Below, piece by piece: positions 59,701 to 64,000 of a stretch of DNA of 64,000 bases. Location of the stretch: the NCBI RefSeq assembly GCF_900496995.4, contig NC_044004.1, positions 48,762,224 to 48,826,223 of the forward strand, in the 5' to 3' direction. A program made the translations under genes and the position numbers. This DNA is from Aquila chrysaetos chrysaetos (taxonomy: Eukaryota; Chordata; Aves; Accipitriformes; Accipitridae). Numbering within the stretch: the first letter of the stretch is position 1; each line of letters begins with the position of its first letter. The notes beneath the pieces were generated by a model. It saw only the letters and a program-made list of their open reading frames with translations. It did not search any database and was not told the origin of the DNA.

Positions 59701-62700
59701 CAGGCAGCAATTTTGCTTTGCCAGATTTAGGTCGGATGTGGAATTGGTGCTAGGGTCTGGGGAAGTGGTGCTGTGATGCCCAGCCTCTGGTGACTTACTG
59801 TCTTTGTCAGCTAGTCAAGAAAGCGGTAGGTTTTCTGTGAGAGCTTGGAAGTAAAGCTGGCGAGAAGGTCGCTGGTTTTATAGGCCGTGGAGTAGTTACT
59901 GTGGGGTGAATATTGTGTGTCTCCAAAAGGGAGTATCATTGTCAGGAGTACATAAGAAGGTGCAAAGACTGCTGCCCCATGCAACACTATTAGCTGCTTT
60001 TTACAGAAGAGTGTCTGTCAAAAAAATATTTGTAGATGCTTCTTCCCTGTTGGGGAGGCATTGTGTTACCTATTACTCATGTGGTGATTTCAACAGCTGC
60101 TGTTGTTGAATAGTAATTAGCTGCTGTAATTCTTATCTCTTTCTTCAGATGTATGAAATTCCTAACCCAATTCCAAATGTTGCAGGTTTTTTTTCACTTA
60201 ATACGTGGAGCTTGCAGCAACTCATTGAGCAAGAGCAAAAACCTTTGTGTAGGTGCTACCGAGTTAGGAGGGTAAGAGCCACTGCAGAGTTGGGTCAGTG
60301 AGTGGACAAACAACTTCCAGGGCAGGAAAACAGAACCTACAGAGAGCTTAATAGGGAAGGCACCTGTGTAATGAATCTTGAAGGCTGGGCAGTTGATGAT
60401 ATCCAGTCCCAAAAGTTAGTAATGTTGCTTCCAGTTTGTTGCCATTGTTTGTGTGACATACAGAACATACAGTCATGCAGAGAGCTTTGGCTTTGTACCT
60501 GAGCAAGGAGGCTCAGATTTCCAATGATTTTTTTTGTCCATTGGGAAGAAAATATTAATTAAAAAATGAATTGTACTGTTGGTAAGCAAATATCCTGTGT
60601 AAGTTAATAGCTTTTAAATTCTGCTTGTTAGTTCCTGAATGGGATTTTAAGAATGTTTTGCTCGTAGTAACAAACAAAAATTATAAAAGGAAAACAAGTT
60701 TTGTCAGGTTTGATCCCAGGTTTTCTCTCAGTAAACTGTGCTGTGCTTAGGTAGAGTGGCACTGTGCACGGAAACTGATGATTGCCCTTGTTCTTTTTAT
60801 GGTGGCAGTGAAATAAAATTTACAGGAGTGTTTTCAGAATTGGTTACTTTATTGCCTACATATTAAAACAGAACTGGAAGGGATGAGGGGAAAAACCTTG
60901 CACACTCATGCTTTTGTCATGTAGATGCTGGTGCAAAAAGTTGGATCATGGTTTTTGTCTTGCTTTTCAATGTCTTGGCAGTTTCCAAGAAAGGGAGTGT
61001 TATTTTGAGTAAACACTGAATTAAAGCAATTAACAAAAACTTAGGAGTGGTGTTTTCTCTGAACTAAATAGTGCTACGTCATCTAACAGTACTGAAGTCT
61101 GAAATTGCTACTTGGTTCAATTTATGCTTCAGTTTTCAATTTTTTATTTCATTATGTCCGAATGTACTTTAATGTTCTTTTATTTATTTTAGGAAGTCCA
61201 AAAGCATTCTGTGCACACACTTGTGTTCAGATCCTTGAAGAGAACCCATGATATGTTTGTAGCTGATAATGCCAAGCCTATCCCGTTAGATGAAGAAAGG
61301 TAAGTACTGCACTCAGTGAAGTTTTAAACTACATTAGTGATTATTCCGTCCAAGTCAGAAGTTCAGATGTTTCTATAGAGTTAACAGTGTAGTCTTGACG
61401 GAAGAAAAATATTAGAATTGTAAAGTAAGTTGTATAAAACCTTCTCTAAAATATTTCAAAACTTAATAACAGTTCAAAAATCGGGGTTTAATCAGGATTA
61501 TGCTTCACTCTTCCAACAGTCACAAAGTAAAGATGGCAGTTAAGCTGCGTACAGAGTATGGCTCAGTGTTACACATGCCTACTCTTAAAGAAAACTTGAG
61601 AGAGAAAGGAGGCCCAAACACCGGGGATCCTTATGGACACAAACAGTATTCTGGAAATCAAGGTTAGTTTGCTCTTAGTGGTATATTTGTCCTTTCTTTT
61701 GTAACAGTCTCGCTGATGTAAAATCTGAAGAATGCAGTCCGATGTTAATCCATTGGAGATAAATATGGAAATCAAGATACATGGGGTTTTTTTGATTGGT
61801 ATTTTTCTTGCTAGGGTCCACAGGAGGCAAGTGATTCAGAACAAGGAGGAGGTTTGTTTTAACAAAGGAGTAATAGGGTGCTGTGAAATCTCTACAGTAA
61901 TTCATTAGTAAAAAGAGTGATTTTTACAGTAACATTGGTTTGTGCTATACTTACGTGTTAGAGAAAGATGAGTAATGTATTTCTCCTTTTTACAAGTTCA
62001 TGATGGTCAAGGACATGCTTTTTTGTTGTTTTGGCGTTTTTTATTTTGTTTCATAGATATTTTTTTTCAGACTTCCTTTAGCTGTGCAACTATTAAACCA
62101 GATAACTCTTTATTTTAAATCTGCAGGTTTTTTCAATCTATGTTTTGTTATATATAAAACCTGTATGTATTAGGTAGATACCACATGAAAACTTCTCTTC
62201 TGAAGAGTGCCATATACAACCTTATTTTAGTTGAGATTTTTTTTTTTCCCCAAGGTACTTAATGTCTTTCACTTTCAGAATACTTCCAAATAGAGAGATA
62301 ATGAAAAATCTTTTAAGAAGAAAAGAACCTCTTTCTTTTCTGATACTACAGACAATCAGTTGTCTTGACTAGCTTACATTTCAGACACCCATGCTATTTG
62401 TGTACTTGAATCCTTTTCCATGATACCTACTTCAAAAGGCATCTTTGACAGTATGAAGATTTTTCTCTTGAGAGTCCCTCTTGATAACAGGTAGCCTCAC
62501 CATTTAAAAAATGTTTTTTTACTATTGAGTGTTAGAAAACTGAGATAACCAGAATAAATGAAATTAATGAAAATAAGGAATGTTTAAGTGTAGTACATTA
62601 GAAGCGGTTGCTGGTTTCTTCTATGTATGACCTGTTCTGTTTTACTATATTCCTGTTTGAGTGCATCATGTGCAGTGCAGTACGAAATGTAGTTATTAAT

Positions 62701-62776
62701 ACGATGTTTTGTTGTTCTTTAGGACAAGAACTTGAGTATTTGATAACTGGTACACATCCATACCCACCTGGGCCCG
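59284..62776 (+). CDS. PLRG1: Pleiotropic regulator 1, N-terminal part (exons 1-4; gene runs off the right edge)
   Basis: Exons: 59284-59292 (ATG GTG GAG), 61193-61299, 61520-61662 and 62723-62776, joined in frame for 104 codons plus one base. The protein starts [20 protein letters not shown]. It goes on through [50 protein letters not shown] and [10 protein letters not shown], following human PLRG1 with scattered substitutions. Human PLRG1 (514 residues) is a WD40 protein of the Prp19/CDC5L complex needed for pre-mRNA splicing in the nucleus. The WD40 repeats are encoded beyond this window. The ATG lies in a CpG island in a good context (GCGCCATGG). Its place next to FGB matches the human order. 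The next exon (GVALTADTK in human) was not found before position 64000. Confidence 0.95.
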
Positions 62777-64000
62777 GTAAGTAAAATTCTGTCAGCGTTT
62801 GCCTGCAGTTTTTGGTGTCCTGTAAGAACAAGGCATCCTCCATCCTAGCAGGAGCAGACTTCTTGCTGTGAATCCATACCTAATAGTAGTGGGAAATGCC
62901 ATTCAAGTCTTCCATAGTATTGATGCATAGAGTTTTGTGGCTGATAAATGCTCTGGGATAGGAGGTAGGAGGATTTAGGTACAGATGCAGTGGCTTTTCA
63001 CTAAGCCTCTGTGGATGTGAGCTTGCTGTGAGACGGTCATTCATTTCTGTGAGATTTCACCTCCCATGGTAACTTCATCATAAAGATGTTCTAGGAGTCG
63101 CCTCTCTGATATTGTGGTCCCCTTTCTCTTGGAGAGCTTGCTGAGACCCACAGACCCCTGGTGCCTCCACTGTTGTGGCAGAGCTGCTCTTAGAATTTTG
63201 TTGTGAACAAGGAGGGGGGGTTCTGGCTAGAAGGAGGTTGAATGACAAGAGGGAGTGTGTCCTGCTTGTCATCATCAGAGCAGAAAGGTGTAGGTATCAC
63301 TGCCTTGCTCTGAGAAGGAGACATTAGGGTCTAATTTTAGTGTCATTTGGTTTTGTCTGTGCTTGGAAAGGTTATGTTTCTGTGTTGTTACATTGGCCAT
63401 TGCTAATTGTCACTGTTACTGATCAATCCTGCTCTGTCCTTGTGGCAGTTTAGTTTTAGCTGTTGATCTTTTACTGTTAGTGCTTAAGTTTATTACAAGT
63501 ATGGTGGAAAATCTGTTGTGGCTTGATTTGTAAATTAAGAAACGTGAGTGTTCAATAGACCCTCAGCCATTAAAGAAATGTGCATAGTTCCCTGTAACTG
63601 CAGCGTCAAGAATTGCTCATAGAGGTTTCTTCAAGTTCAGTGTTCTTTTTATAGAATCAGATATGTTGGGGTTAAAAATGAGGTTTCTTTTGCTGTTGTT
63701 TCTTGTTTTAACTTGGGCTTCTCACCCAAATATTGTTTTTGTTGTCAACTGCCAGAACTTTGGTTAGGAAAAGAAATAGAGAAATGGGATAAATTCACCA
63801 GTGTGCACCAAAACTACACTTTGCGAAGAGTTCTTAAATTAAAAAAAAAAAAAAAAAAAAGCTATCTGTTCTTAGGATGAGGTTATAAATCATAAGTTGT
63901 AGTCTGAAATTCTCACTTCAGCACGACTAAGCCTTTTGTAGTTCTGGCACCACTGCATGATGCCAACCACTGTGTAGAGATTTCCATAGTAGTTGAAGCT
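62777..64000. other. PLRG1 intron 4 (part)
   Basis: No exon was seen between the donor at 62777 and the window edge. A poly-A run lies at about 63839-63860. Confidence 0.7.

Noticed and set aside
58883-59710. 275-codon minus-strand open frame over the PLRG1 promoter
   Set aside because: It lies in a CpG island where stop codons are rare. The product is low-complexity Pro/Arg/Gly with no domain, and it overlaps the PLRG1 start on the other strand.

Overview
This window looks like nuclear DNA from a bird. It carries the fibrinogen gene cluster with introns, CR1 LINE debris, MIR-like SINE remnants and solo LTRs of a type common in non-galliform birds. Every protein gene was found by joining exons at GT/AG sites that keep the reading frame. 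Homology calls rest on remembered human and general family sequences, not on a search.

Layout. (1) About 7.87-17.71 kb, minus strand: the 5' part (eight coding exons, 259 complete codons) of a gene for an AtuA-family (acyclic terpene utilisation, formerly DUF1446) protein. It starts in a CpG island at 17.0-17.85 kb, and its 3' end was not found in the window. Two solo LTRs of one family lie in its introns and a third, different LTR lies at 5.49-6.28 kb. (2) 25.9-31.3 kb, plus strand: FGG (fibrinogen gamma), ten exons, complete. (3) 37.5-44.4 kb, plus strand: FGA (fibrinogen alpha), six exons, complete, able to make the ordinary alpha chain and the long alpha-E chain. (4) 46.3-53.9 kb, minus strand: FGB (fibrinogen beta), eight exons, complete. 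(5) 59.28 kb to the right edge, plus strand: PLRG1, a spliceosome WD40 protein, of which only the first four coding exons are inside.

How it fits together. FGG, FGA and FGB make the three chains of the secreted hepatocyte hexamer (alpha-beta-gamma)2, which thrombin turns into fibrin. Order and orientation (FGG> FGA> <FGB PLRG1>) match the human cluster read from the other strand. Liver and acute-phase control is visible: HNF1-like sites upstream of FGA and FGB, a STAT palindrome upstream of FGG, and an IL-6-type CTGGGAA element with a TATA box upstream of FGB. PLRG1 and the AtuA gene have CpG-island promoters typical of broadly expressed genes.

Points of interest are the AtuA-family neighbour with a probable mitochondrial leader, two closely spaced RGD motifs in the alpha chain, a gamma-chain C-terminus VGDS instead of AGDV with no way to make a human-style gamma-prime tail, and the absence of the alphaC tandem repeats. 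The rest (1-5.5 kb, 18-25.7 kb, 31.3-37.3 kb, 44.5-46.3 kb, 54-58.9 kb) holds no gene I can support.
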